A stretch of DNA of 64,000 nucleotides from Chryseobacterium sp. Tr-659 (lineage in GTDB: Bacteria; Bacteroidota; Bacteroidia; Flavobacteriales; Weeksellaceae): assembly GCF_011752975.1 (NCBI RefSeq), contig NZ_VWWP01000001.1, forward strand, positions 558,001 through 622,000, read 5' to 3'. A model generated the notes under the pieces. The model had not been told where the DNA came from and made no database searches. It saw only the letters and a list, made by a program, of their open reading frames with translations. Position 1 is the first letter of the stretch; each line of letters opens with the position of its first letter. Shown here piece after piece: positions 9,592-18,747 of the stretch. The position numbers and the translations under genes are program-made.

Positions 9592-10605
9592 ATGTCTGAA
9601 AAAATAAAATTTGCAGTAGTAGGCTGCGGGCATATCGGGAAAAGACATGCCGAAATGATCACCAGAAACGAAGAATGCGAGCTGGTAGCCCTGATAGATG
9701 TAAAAGATAAATCTGTTCTAGGAATTGAAAGTTATAATGTTCCTTTTTTTGCATCTTTAGATGAATTTCTAAAGTCGGGAATTGAAGCAGATGTAATCAA
9801 TATCGCTTCTCCGAACGGTTTCCACTTTGAGCAGTCTTATAAGGCAATTGATGCCGGAAAACATATTGTAGTAGAAAAGCCTATGGCTTTAAACAAACAG
9901 GATGCTGAAAAACTTATTTTCCAGGCCCTACATAAGCACAAGCAGGTTTTTGCTGTAATGCAGAACCGTTATTCTCCACCTTCTGCATGGGTAAAAGAGA
10001 TGGTAGAGAGCGGAAAGTTGGGAGAAATATATATGGTTCAGCTTAACTGCTACTGGAACCGTGATGACAGATATTACAAGCCAGAATCATGGCATGGAAA
10101 ACTAAATCTGGATGGAGGAACTCTTTTCACCCAGTTTTCTCACTTCATAGATATCATGTACTGGTTATTCGGTGATATTACGAACGTCCAGGCAAAATTT
10201 GCAGACTTTAATCATGCCAATCTTACTGATTTCGAAGATTCAGGATTTGTTAGCTTTGACTTTGTAAATGGAGGAATGGGATCTTTAAATTATTCCACTT
10301 CTGTATGGAACCAGAACCTTGAAAGTTCTATGACTATCATTGCTGAAAATGGAGCTGTAAAAATCGGTGGGCAGTATATGGACAAAGTAGAAGTTTGCAA
10401 CGTAAAAGATTACACGATGCCGGAATTGCCACCTACAAACCCAGGGAACGATTACGGAGCATACAAAGGTTCTGCAGCCAACCACCACTATATTATTGAA
10501 AACGTAGTGGATGTGTTGAAAGGCAGAAATACCATTACTACCAATGCCCTTGAAGGCCTGAAGGTAGTGGATATTATTGAAAGAATTTACCAATTAAAAA
10601 ACTAA
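9592..10605 (+). CDS. wbpB: WbpB-like UDP-GlcNAcA 3-dehydrogenase
   Basis: This Gfo/Idh/MocA oxidoreductase has 337 residues from the ATG at 9592; a TTG at 9586 would add only two. It shows the NAD motif VVGCGHIGKRH near the N-terminus, the EKPMALN motif with the conserved lysine (about residue 101), and the later GGTLFTQFSHFIDIMYW segment with the catalytic-site His. WbpB/WlbA oxidises C3 of UDP-GlcNAcA and keeps NAD bound, recycling it by reducing 2-oxoglutarate. It completes the set needed for UDP-GlcNAc3NAcA with the genes at 5337, 7866 and 9008. It ends 2 bases before the next gene. Confidence 0.86.
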   Translation: MSEKIKFAVVGCGHIGKRHAEMITRNEECELVALIDVKDKSVLGIESYNVPFFASLDEFLKSGIEADVINIASPNGFHFEQSYKAIDAGKHIVVEKPMALNKQDAEKLIFQALHKHKQVFAVMQNRYSPPSAWVKEMVESGKLGEIYMVQLNCYWNRDDRYYKPESWHGKLNLDGGTLFTQFSHFIDIMYWLFGDITNVQAKFADFNHANLTDFEDSGFVSFDFVNGGMGSLNYSTSVWNQNLESSMTIIAENGAVKIGGQYMDKVEVCNVKDYTMPELPPTNPGNDYGAYKGSAANHHYIIENVVDVLKGRNTITTNALEGLKVVDIIERIYQLKN

Positions 10606-10607
10606 TT

Positions 10608-11714
10608 ATGTTGTCAAATTTTGTTCCGCTGGCAAGCCCGGATATTAATGAAACTGACATTAACCGTGTAGTTGATGTTTTAAAATCAGGAATGCTGGTA
10701 CAGGGAGAGAATGTAGGTTTATTAGAAAACTTCTTCTCTAATTATTTGGGAGCAGCTCATGCTTCTGCTTTAAGTAACGGTACTTCTACTTTACATCTTG
10801 CCCTTGTTACTTTGGGAATAGGCCCTGGTGATGAAGTGATTATACCTGCATTCAGCTATGTAGCAACAGCAAATGTAGTAGAATTGGTAGGAGCAACATG
10901 TGTTTTTGTAGATATTGATGAAAATACATTCAATATTGATGTTACGAAAATAAAAGAAGCCATCACTCCAAACACAAAGGCTATCATTCCTGTTCACGAA
11001 TTTGGGTTAGCTTGTGACATAGAAAGTGTGATGAGTATTGCCAAAGAGCATAATCTGTATGTTATCGAAGATGCAGCATGTGCTTTAGGAGCGGCTCAGA
11101 ATAATAAAAAAGTAGGAACATTTGGTGATTTTGGATCATTCTCACTTCATCCGCGTAAAAGCATTACCAGTGGAGAAGGAGGAATTCTGACAACAAATAA
11201 TGCTGATTATTCTGCTAAAATAAGAATCTTGAGAAATCATGGTATTGAAATGCAGGATGGTAGAATGGAGTTTGTAGAAGCAGGATATAACTACAGAATG
11301 ACAGATTTTCAGGCTGCTCTTGCTCACAGTCAGATTCAGAGACTGGATAATATTCTTGAACTGAAGCAAAAATTAGCTGATATCTATTTTTCGGAAATTA
11401 AAAATTCAAAGATAATTTTACCGGTTGTACCTGAGGGGAGAAACCATACATGGCAGACTTTCCACATTTTGATTGACGACAGCCTACAGCAGAGTGAAGT
11501 GCTTGAATTTTTAAGAAATAATAAAATTGGGGCCAATTATGGGGCTCAGTGCATTCCTGCGATGAAATACTTTGCAGACAAATATAAATTAGACTATAAA
11601 GAAAAATTTCCGAATGCCTACAGAGCATACTCTAAAGGAATTGCAATACCATTATACGAAAAACTTACAGAAGATACTGTTTATAAGATCTCACAAATAG
11701 TAAATACAATATAA
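10608..11714 (+). CDS. Second DegT/DnrJ/EryC1/StrS sugar aminotransferase
   Basis: The 368-residue protein is another PLP-dependent nucleotide-sugar aminotransferase. It has the SNGTSTLHLAL segment (about 56-66), VIEDAACALGA with the PLP Asp, and the Schiff-base lysine K184 in FSLHPRKSITSGEGG. That context, and EFGLACD before it, resembles 4-aminotransferases acting on 4-keto-6-deoxy sugars (perosamine or PglE type) more than WbpE. The 4-keto substrate could come from the dehydratase at 138. It is followed by an epimerase and an acyltransferase, which suggests a second acylated amino sugar. The precise sugar is not predictable. Confidence 0.82.
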   Translation: MLSNFVPLASPDINETDINRVVDVLKSGMLVQGENVGLLENFFSNYLGAAHASALSNGTSTLHLALVTLGIGPGDEVIIPAFSYVATANVVELVGATCVFVDIDENTFNIDVTKIKEAITPNTKAIIPVHEFGLACDIESVMSIAKEHNLYVIEDAACALGAAQNNKKVGTFGDFGSFSLHPRKSITSGEGGILTTNNADYSAKIRILRNHGIEMQDGRMEFVEAGYNYRMTDFQAALAHSQIQRLDNILELKQKLADIYFSEIKNSKIILPVVPEGRNHTWQTFHILIDDSLQQSEVLEFLRNNKIGANYGAQCIPAMKYFADKYKLDYKEKFPNAYRAYSKGIAIPLYEKLTEDTVYKISQIVNTI

Positions 11715-11738
11715 CTAATCATAAATAAATTATTTCAA

Positions 11739-12695
11739 ATGATAACTAACAAAACGATTTTTATTACTGGAGGAGCAGGATTCATTGCAAACACTCTGAT
11801 TAAACATTACATAGAGAACAATAAAATTGTTGTTTATGATAACTTCCACAGAGATACCTTGAGTTCTAGTGGGGTGGCAAACCATGCTAATTTAACAATC
11901 ATCAAAGGTGATGTTTTAGACTTACCATTTTTAACAGAAAGCATGAAAGGTGCTGATGTTGTTGTTCACGCAGCAGGTATTGCAGGTATTGATACGGTAA
12001 TCAAAGATCCTGTAAGAACGATGAGTGTAAACATGATCGGAACTGCAAACGCTCTGGAAGCTGCAAAAATAAACGGAGTAACAGACAGATTCGTAGACTT
12101 CAGTACTTCTGAAATCTTCGGTAGCCATGCTTTCAAAAGTAGAGAAGAAGATACTGCTGTTGCAGGAAGCGTAGGAGAAGCAAGATGGGTATATGCAGTA
12201 AGTAAGCTTGCTGGAGAGCACTTAGCTCACGCATATTACAAACAGCATGCACTTCCGGTAGTTACTGTAAGACCTTTCAACGTATATGGTCCTGGACAAA
12301 CTGGAGAAGGTGCTTTACAGATTTTCATCAAAAAAGCACTTAAAAATGAAGACATTTACATATACGGAGATGGTACGGCGATTAGAGCTTGGTGTTTCGT
12401 TGATGATTTTGTAGATTGTCTAATCAGATGTATCGAAGATCCTAAGGCAATTGGAGAAAGTTTCAACTTAGGAAACCAGAGAACAGTTATCACAACCCTT
12501 GGATTAGCTGAATCTGTATGCAGAGTATTGAAGAGCAGCAGCAAAATTATCTTCAAAGAGGCTTTAAGTGCTGATATTGAAATGAGAATTCCAAGTGTAA
12601 CAAAAACTAAAGAAATTCTAGGTTTTGAAGCAAAAGTAGATCTTGAAGAAGGTATCTTAAGAACAGCAGAATACTTTAAGTCTATTGAAAACTAA
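11739..12695 (+). CDS. NAD-dependent NDP-sugar epimerase/dehydratase
   Basis: This 318-residue extended short-chain dehydrogenase has [10 protein letters not shown] at about 9-18, a catalytic Ser in DFSTSEIFG and YAVSK (Tyr and Lys, about 151-155). It then has the [11 protein letters not shown] motif typical of UDP-glucose 4-epimerase and UDP-glucuronate decarboxylase relatives. The ARWVYAVSK context recalls the RW-x-Y segment of ArnA and UXS decarboxylases. I cannot decide between 4-epimerase, 4-reductase and decarboxylase. It overlaps the next gene by 11 bases, so the two are translationally coupled. Codon use here is more GC-rich than in the downstream AT-rich core. Confidence 0.75.
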   Translation: MITNKTIFITGGAGFIANTLIKHYIENNKIVVYDNFHRDTLSSSGVANHANLTIIKGDVLDLPFLTESMKGADVVVHAAGIAGIDTVIKDPVRTMSVNMIGTANALEAAKINGVTDRFVDFSTSEIFGSHAFKSREEDTAVAGSVGEARWVYAVSKLAGEHLAHAYYKQHALPVVTVRPFNVYGPGQTGEGALQIFIKKALKNEDIYIYGDGTAIRAWCFVDDFVDCLIRCIEDPKAIGESFNLGNQRTVITTLGLAESVCRVLKSSSKIIFKEALSADIEMRIPSVTKTKEILGFEAKVDLEEGILRTAEYFKSIEN

Positions 12696-13326
12696 AGAAG
12701 AAATATTAATATTTCCTTATAGCGGGACTGGCATTGAGGCATTAGACTGTCTATCTGCAGAACAGTGTTGTATAGGTTTTATTTCTGATGATCCTGCGGT
12801 TATCGGAACGGAACAGTATGGCATTACAATCTATAGCAGAGAAGCATTTCAGAAGTTTCCTGAAGCTAAAGTTTTGGCTGTCAATGGCAGTCCCGCTTCT
12901 TTCAAAAAAAGAAAACAGATTATTGATGGGCTTGAACTAGAGTTGAATAGATTTACGACTCTTATACATCCGAAAGCTGTTATAGGAAAGAATGTAAAAG
13001 TAGGGAAGAACGTACTTATCATGGCTGGAGTAGTGGCTACTGCCAATGCAGAGATCGGAAATCATATTTGTATTCTTCCTAATACTGTTGTTCATCATGA
13101 TTCTAAAATTGGCGAATATACACTGGTTGCAGCCAATAATACTATTTGTGGTGATGTCATCATAGGGAAAAATTGTTATTTGGGAGCTTCTTCAAACTTC
13201 AGAAATGGAGTACAGGTAGGAGATGGCTGTCTTATTGGAATCGGAAGTAATGTAGTGGGTAATATTGGAAATAATGTGACTGCCATAGGTAACCCGGCAA
13301 AAGAATATTCTGGTAAAGCAGATTAA
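12685..13326 (+). CDS. NeuD/PglD-type sugar O- or N-acyltransferase
   Basis: The gene starts at a TTG that overlaps the end of the epimerase gene; no ATG lies near the expected N-terminus, so the rare start looks genuine. The 213-residue product has an N-terminal nucleotide-sugar-binding domain (about 1-90) and a left-handed beta-helix (about 95-213) with repeats such as [14 protein letters not shown]. The VVHHDSKIG segment supplies the expected catalytic His. It ends in AIGNPAKEY, the usual acyl-CoA end motif. Family members acetylate amino sugars made by a preceding aminotransferase, here probably the one at 10608. It is a paralogue in kind of the PglD-like protein at 22247. Confidence 0.82.
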   Translation: MKTKEEILIFPYSGTGIEALDCLSAEQCCIGFISDDPAVIGTEQYGITIYSREAFQKFPEAKVLAVNGSPASFKKRKQIIDGLELELNRFTTLIHPKAVIGKNVKVGKNVLIMAGVVATANAEIGNHICILPNTVVHHDSKIGEYTLVAANNTICGDVIIGKNCYLGASSNFRNGVQVGDGCLIGIGSNVVGNIGNNVTAIGNPAKEYSGKAD

Positions 13327-13337
13327 GTGGAAAATTT

Positions 13338-14582
13338 ATGAAAAATAAAATTAAGGTTTTCAAAAATATTCTATTGATGTCAGCTCCGGAATATATCGCT
13401 GGATTTTCCGTTTTTGCCATTTTGATTTTTTTCTCGAAAAAAGCTTCATTGGCAGAGATAGGAGAACTTACCTATGCCAATACAGTAGGACAACTTATTG
13501 CCAGTATGTTGGCAGTAGCCCTTCTCACTACAATGAGGCGTGATTTCGCCTTAAAAGAATGGCTAAGAGATAAGCAAGTATTCTCATTGTATATTGTAAG
13601 AAGTGTTATCTTTCTGGCCATCCTTCTTATAGTTTTTTTTCTTTTTAAATTTGAATTGATCTCTCAGATCGTTTTTCTGATGATTGTTTCAAGAAATATA
13701 GATTCACTATCAGAGACTTATTATTATACATTATTATCTAAAAACAGTTATGTTAAGTTTTCGATTCTTAAAAGTTTTCATTATTTATCACTGATCGGTA
13801 GTGTATTGGTGGGAATAATGCAAAGTTTTAATATTCATCAAATTGTATATGTGTTTCTTTTAAATAGTGTACTGTGGTCGCTGATTAACTTTACTCTTCT
13901 TTTCTTTGAGAAAAATATTACAAAGAAGCTTTTTATTCTTAACAAATATCAGAAGAATCTTTTTAAGAGAGCTTTTCCATTGTTGCTAAGCAGTGTGATA
14001 TATCTGCTCTCTACACGTTTAAATGTACTTATTGTTAAAAAAATATGTAATCCAGAAGACTTTGGGCTTTTTAGTATTATCATCACTTTACTTGGGATAT
14101 TTTCTATTTTTACAAGTGCAATAAGTAACTTCTTTATCAATCAGCAGGTAGAATGGTACAAATCATCATCTAAACTATTGAAAAACAGGTTGATAAAACT
14201 TAGCGGTCTTTTCTTCCTGTTGGGAGTAGCTGGAGTAGTTGTTATTTACTTTGCTTCGGACTATGTCAATTATTTATTCAAAAATTTTGATATGGAGAGA
14301 GTGTGGCTCTTGAAGCTAGCAATGGTTTCCATTCTTGCCTATTTTCTTCAGATTCCTTATAATTATTTATTTACCATTTTGGATAAAAATAAACTGGCGT
14401 TATATTTTTCTATAGCAATGATTATCGTAGCATCTGTATTGTATTATTCATTTACTGTATTATATGGGTTGGAAGGAGCGGTTTGGGCGCTATTAATTTA
14501 CAATATTTTGTGGTGTTCAGCTTTATTCTTAATCGCTATGAATGTCATTAATAAACAAATTTTAAAAGAAAGCAATGACTAA
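13338..14582 (+). CDS. Wzx-type polysaccharide flippase
   Basis: This 414-residue polytopic protein has about twelve predicted membrane helices spread over its length, starting near residue 15, and belongs by layout to the MOP/MATE-like Wzx flippases. Typical features are the N-terminal NILLMSAPEYIAGF segment and a C-terminal helix ending in LIAMNVINKQ. Wzx proteins move the undecaprenyl-diphosphate-linked repeat unit across the inner membrane for Wzy to polymerise. It overlaps the following glycosyltransferase by 8 bases. From here on the DNA becomes clearly more AT-rich than in the sugar-synthesis genes upstream. Wzx sequences diverge strongly, so specificity is unknown. Confidence 0.83.
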   Translation: MKNKIKVFKNILLMSAPEYIAGFSVFAILIFFSKKASLAEIGELTYANTVGQLIASMLAVALLTTMRRDFALKEWLRDKQVFSLYIVRSVIFLAILLIVFFLFKFELISQIVFLMIVSRNIDSLSETYYYTLLSKNSYVKFSILKSFHYLSLIGSVLVGIMQSFNIHQIVYVFLLNSVLWSLINFTLLFFEKNITKKLFILNKYQKNLFKRAFPLLLSSVIYLLSTRLNVLIVKKICNPEDFGLFSIIITLLGIFSIFTSAISNFFINQQVEWYKSSSKLLKNRLIKLSGLFFLLGVAGVVVIYFASDYVNYLFKNFDMERVWLLKLAMVSILAYFLQIPYNYLFTILDKNKLALYFSIAMIIVASVLYYSFTVLYGLEGAVWALLIYNILWCSALFLIAMNVINKQILKESND

Positions 14583-15690
14583 TATATTAATTGTTACTAA
14601 TTCTTTATGTTTCGGGGGGGCAGAAAGTTTCTCCATTCAATTATATGAAAAGCTAAAACAATCATATAATACCCATTATCTTATATTTTCAGATGATATG
14701 AAAATACTAGAACGGTTTCAGAATGTTAGACCCCAGGATATATTTTCTACCAATAAAGGAACAAGGGGGTTTTTGTCTATGCTATCTCAGACTTTTAAAG
14801 TATATAATTATATTAAAAAGAATAAAATAGATGTTGTTTATACTTCTATGCCACCTTCTGCTCTGGTTTTTTGGGTTATTAAATTATTTTATAAAAAAAT
14901 TAAGATTATTTATATTACAATGCATGTTTATGAAAATGCAGGTAAAAATGAAATAACATTATGGAAAACAGGATTACCTAATAAGAGTACTGATATATTT
15001 GTGGGTTTAAGTGATTATTTGTCTGGGCAGTTAATTAATAAAAATAAGGTTAATAAAGAAAAAGTAGTAACAAATAGATTACCGGTAGATACACAAAAAT
15101 TTTCTCCTAATGTAAAATTAAAAAGGAGTGACGTAAATTTACCAGAAGATAAAAAAATATTGGGTATATGTTGTAGATTACATCCTCAAAAGAGAGTACA
15201 TCTTTTTGTAGAAACATTTAGGTTTCTGGAAAATGAAAATGTATTAGGTGTTATTTATGGAGAGGGAGAAGAACATAAAAAATTAGTTGAGTTAATTAAT
15301 AAATATAATTTGAATCATAAAGTCTTGTTACGCCCTTTTATAGATAATATAAGTGAAATTATTCCTTTATTTGATTTGTATTTGCAAACAGTAAGTGGTC
15401 CTAATCTTGGGTTGGTGACTTTAGAGGCTTTCAGTTGTGGTGTTCCGGTGATAATGTTAGCTGATAATGATGAAGAAATATATATGATTGAAGATACTTA
15501 TTGTGGACAAAATGTAGGAAGAGTATCTACAACGGATCCTAAAATTATAGCAGATACAGTGAAAGAGCTGTTGAATGATAATTTGGACGAGATAAAGTTA
15601 AATTGTAGAAAGCTTGCAGTTGAACAATATTCCTGGGAGCAGTTTATGAAGGTAAATGATAAGGTTTTGGAAAGTTTCAATTTAAATTAA
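14575..15690 (+). CDS. GT4-family glycosyltransferase
   Basis: The 371-residue protein has the two-domain GT-B layout. The N-terminal domain begins ILIVTNSLCFGGAESF, where a glycine-rich GGAE motif binds the acceptor side. The C-terminal domain carries LGICCRLHPQKR (about 193-204) and a variant of the EX7E region, SGPNLGLVTLEAFSCGVPVI (about 275-294), which in GT4 enzymes contacts the sugar nucleotide. It is expected to act in the cytoplasm on lipid-linked intermediates of the repeat unit. Codon use is very AT-rich (many ATA, TTA and AAT codons). Donor and acceptor are unknown. Confidence 0.85.
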   Translation: MTNILIVTNSLCFGGAESFSIQLYEKLKQSYNTHYLIFSDDMKILERFQNVRPQDIFSTNKGTRGFLSMLSQTFKVYNYIKKNKIDVVYTSMPPSALVFWVIKLFYKKIKIIYITMHVYENAGKNEITLWKTGLPNKSTDIFVGLSDYLSGQLINKNKVNKEKVVTNRLPVDTQKFSPNVKLKRSDVNLPEDKKILGICCRLHPQKRVHLFVETFRFLENENVLGVIYGEGEEHKKLVELINKYNLNHKVLLRPFIDNISEIIPLFDLYLQTVSGPNLGLVTLEAFSCGVPVIMLADNDEEIYMIEDTYCGQNVGRVSTTDPKIIADTVKELLNDNLDEIKLNCRKLAVEQYSWEQFMKVNDKVLESFNLN

Positions 15691-15694
15691 AAGA

Positions 15695-16543
15695 ATGTCA
15701 CATATAAGTATAGGAATATCAGTTTATAATACTGAAAAATATATAAAATATGCAATACAATCAGTATTGATGCAAAGTTATAAGGATTTTGAATTAATTA
15801 TTATAAATGATGGTTCTACGGATAATACTGCTGTAGAAGTAATGAAGTTTGATGATGAAAGAATTACATTTATTGATGATAAAGAAAATAAAGGCCTTAT
15901 TTTTAGATTAAATCAACTGGTAAAATTATCTAAAAGCGAATTCTTCATCAGAATGGATGCTGATGATATTATGTTTCCGGATAGATTGGAAAAACAATTA
16001 GAAATTTTGAATAATACCAATGCTGATATTATTTATTCTGATGCCATAAGTATCAATAATAAGAATGAAGTACTTGGGTATAAGAAGTCTTTTCCTATTA
16101 ATAGTAAAAAAGATATATTGGAAGGAAGAGCTCCGATTCATCCCTCTGTTGCAATAAAAAAAAATATTCTATTGGAAAACTCTTATCAAGATGGTTTTTT
16201 TCAAATGGAAGATATGGAATTGTGGTACAGACTTGCAGAAAATTATAAATTTTATAATATTAATGAACCACTATTATTTTATAGAGAAGAAAGTACAAAA
16301 ATTTCGATTAAGCACAAGAAAATGAGAAAAGGATTGTATAATTTTACTCAAAAACATTTCCCTGGTAATTTTATTTTTAAAAATAAAATTATGATTGCTT
16401 CAAATTTAAAATTTTATATCTATTCTATTTTAGAGTTTTTTCATCTCGAAAGCTTGTTGCTTAAAAGAAGATATTCTAATCTGAATTCATCAGAGTGTAT
16501 AGAATATCAGGGAGTTTTAAACAAAGTTTCTTTGGATGGATAA
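15695..16543 (+). CDS. GT2-family glycosyltransferase
   Basis: The 282-residue protein has a GT-A fold. It opens with SIGISVYNTEKYIKYAIQSV, continues with the FELIIINDGSTDNT motif (about 32-45), and has the metal-binding DADD at about residues 90-93 in RMDADDIMFPDR. A probable catalytic region is EDMELWYRLA (about 172-181), matching the ED motif of GT2 enzymes. The last 80 residues are basic and hydrophobic and may lie on the membrane. It belongs to the AT-rich core of the locus and overlaps the polymerase gene by 8 bases. Sugar specificity cannot be predicted. Confidence 0.85.
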   Translation: MSHISIGISVYNTEKYIKYAIQSVLMQSYKDFELIIINDGSTDNTAVEVMKFDDERITFIDDKENKGLIFRLNQLVKLSKSEFFIRMDADDIMFPDRLEKQLEILNNTNADIIYSDAISINNKNEVLGYKKSFPINSKKDILEGRAPIHPSVAIKKNILLENSYQDGFFQMEDMELWYRLAENYKFYNINEPLLFYREESTKISIKHKKMRKGLYNFTQKHFPGNFIFKNKIMIASNLKFYIYSILEFFHLESLLLKRRYSNLNSSECIEYQGVLNKVSLDG

Positions 16544-17624
16544 TTTTAACAACACATATTATATTTTATACGGAAGCTTTGGACTGATAACTTTTTTGCT
16601 GGCTGCTTTGGTCGACAAAAATAATTTTCGGTCTAATTTTATAAAATTGGGTTTACTCTATATTGTACTATTTGCATTATTGTTTGGGTTTAGAGATTTA
16701 GATGTAGGTTCAGATACTGAAATGTATAGTTGGCAATATAATAATTCAGATCAAATTGAAAATTGGGGGACAGATTTTTTTATTAGAATTATCTTTCTAA
16801 CTTTAAAATTTGTATTTAATGATGATCCCGTTAACTTTTTTATGTTGCTTGCTATTTTGTTTAATGGGACTATTTTTTTAACAAGTTATTATATTTCTAA
16901 AACTTATTCTGTCAATATTATATTTATATTATTTACCTTTTTTAGTTTGTTTTTTTACAAGACTTTAGGAATTAATATTATCAGGCAAGGAGTTTCTTTA
17001 GGCTTTCTTATTTTAGGAATTGTTTTGCTTTTTAATAATACTAAAAATAAAATACTTGTTATTTCAAGTTTTATCTTAAGTGTATTATTTCACTTTACAA
17101 GCATTATTCCTATTGCTTTGTTATTTACAATTAATTTTGTCTATAAAAAAATTCCGATCAAGTATTTTTATATCTTATATGTTATAAGCATTATATTATC
17201 TTTTTTTAATTTTGGATTTAATACCATTATAGATAGTAGTTTAATATCAAGTGTGGATGAAAGGAGAAGTGGTTATTTAGATGCAAGCACATCCGATGGT
17301 TTATATCTGGTTGGATTTAAACCTCAATTTGTAATTTTTAATTCATTTTTTTTACTAATTTTTATTTATATGAAAAATAGGATGGATAAAATTAATATTA
17401 AGAATTCAATGTATATGATAATTTTAGAAACATATATTGTTTTAAGTTGCATATTTTTTCTATTTTTCCATATTCCTTATTCTGATAGGTGGGGGGTGAT
17501 GTCTTGGATTTTAATTCCATTTTTAATTATACCTTATTTTAATAAGAAATATAATAGTAAAATACCCTTCATTCTTATAATTATAGGATTAGTGGGGATA
17601 TTTATATTTTTTAATAACATATAA
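16536..17624 (+). CDS. EpsG-like Wzy O-unit polymerase
   Basis: The 362-residue protein is almost entirely hydrophobic with about ten to twelve membrane helices and belongs by pattern to the EpsG family of Wzy-like polymerases. The segment GFRDLDVGSDTEMYSWQY (about 47-64) is the conserved R-x-x-x-V-G-x-D-T-x-x-Y motif found after the first helices of EpsG proteins. Wzy enzymes join repeat units in the periplasm. It lies directly after the GT2 gene and is the most AT-rich gene in the window by eye. Confidence in polymerase function rests on this motif, the topology and the position. Confidence 0.82.
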   Translation: MDNFNNTYYILYGSFGLITFLLAALVDKNNFRSNFIKLGLLYIVLFALLFGFRDLDVGSDTEMYSWQYNNSDQIENWGTDFFIRIIFLTLKFVFNDDPVNFFMLLAILFNGTIFLTSYYISKTYSVNIIFILFTFFSLFFYKTLGINIIRQGVSLGFLILGIVLLFNNTKNKILVISSFILSVLFHFTSIIPIALLFTINFVYKKIPIKYFYILYVISIILSFFNFGFNTIIDSSLISSVDERRSGYLDASTSDGLYLVGFKPQFVIFNSFFLLIFIYMKNRMDKINIKNSMYMIILETYIVLSCIFFLFFHIPYSDRWGVMSWILIPFLIIPYFNKKYNSKIPFILIIIGLVGIFIFFNNI

Positions 17625-17633
17625 TAATACAAT

Positions 17634-18677
17634 ATGAAATATAAGTTTTTATTAATTATCTTGTTTAATAGTTTCTTTTCCTGTCAGAAATCAGATTTTT
17701 CATATTTATCTCCACCGAAAAGTGTTATCGATCAATATACAAAACTTTATTCTGAAAGTAAAGTAAACCTTAATCAATGGGATAAGTTGGCAACTATCTT
17801 TCCTTCCAACTATAATAGAAATACTCAAAAGGATTATACAGAGGACATACAAAAATTTTTTACAACACATAAAAATATATTGCTTCCTGATTATCCTGTT
17901 TATATTAGCATAGGCTTGAAATTAAATTCCAATACCAATGTTTTCTTTCAAAAAAATTCAAAAATTATTTATACAGGAGAAGTAAATGGAAGACATTATG
18001 ATATTGTAAAAATAGAAGATGTAGAGAATGTAAATTTATATAATCCATATGTAGTTGGTAACAGAGATGCTCAAATGAAACATACAGGAGAATGGAATGC
18101 AGGATTATCTATACAAAACTCCAGAAATATTAAAATTTATAACGCTACAATAAAAAATACATGGGGAGATGGAATTTTTGTGGGTTCTGAAACAGGTAGT
18201 TTTAGCGAAGATGTAATAATAGATGGCGGCTGGATTGATAATGTGAGAAGAAATGGCATAACTATTACTTCTGGTAGGAATGTTAAAGTAGAAAATATTT
18301 TAATTTCAAATACTCATGGTACACTGCCTGAAATTGGATTGCATATAGAACCGTCATTATATGAAGAAATACTTGAGAATATAAATATCCAGAAAGTTTA
18401 TACATATAATAATGGAGTTGCAGGTTTAGGGATTAATTTACATGCTTTTTCAAATAAATTAAAAGCACCTAAAAATGTCAGTATTTTGGTAGATGGATTC
18501 AAAAGTGACTTATCAAACTACTCCATGGGTTTCTCTATGGGTGATTTAAATAATTCTGGAACATATAATGGGAAAATTTTGATTAAAAACGGGGTGTTTA
18601 CCAAGCCAAGACTTGATTATCTCTGGAAAAATAAAGATAAAATTGAAGTATCATACATGAATATAGTATACAAATAG
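17634..18677 (+). CDS. Right-handed beta-helix lipoprotein of the locus
   Basis: The 347-residue protein has a short lipoprotein signal ending in FFSC (Cys about 17). The body reads as a parallel right-handed beta-helix: irregular repeats such as SIQNSRNIKIYNATIKNTWG and RNGITITSGRNVKVENILI between about 120 and 300, typical of the pectate-lyase or glycosyl-hydrolase 28 superfamily. No complete catalytic signature was recognised. It may cleave, epimerise or bind the nascent polymer in the periplasm. It sits between the polymerase and a glycosyltransferase, separated by 10 and about 70 bases. The exact activity is unknown. Confidence 0.7.
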   Translation: MKYKFLLIILFNSFFSCQKSDFSYLSPPKSVIDQYTKLYSESKVNLNQWDKLATIFPSNYNRNTQKDYTEDIQKFFTTHKNILLPDYPVYISIGLKLNSNTNVFFQKNSKIIYTGEVNGRHYDIVKIEDVENVNLYNPYVVGNRDAQMKHTGEWNAGLSIQNSRNIKIYNATIKNTWGDGIFVGSETGSFSEDVIIDGGWIDNVRRNGITITSGRNVKVENILISNTHGTLPEIGLHIEPSLYEEILENINIQKVYTYNNGVAGLGINLHAFSNKLKAPKNVSILVDGFKSDLSNYSMGFSMGDLNNSGTYNGKILIKNGVFTKPRLDYLWKNKDKIEVSYMNIVYK

Positions 18678-18747
18678 TTTGATATGGGGAAACCGTAATA
18701 TCAATTCTCTGTATATAAAAGAATAATTGACAAGTAGTAGAAAAATA

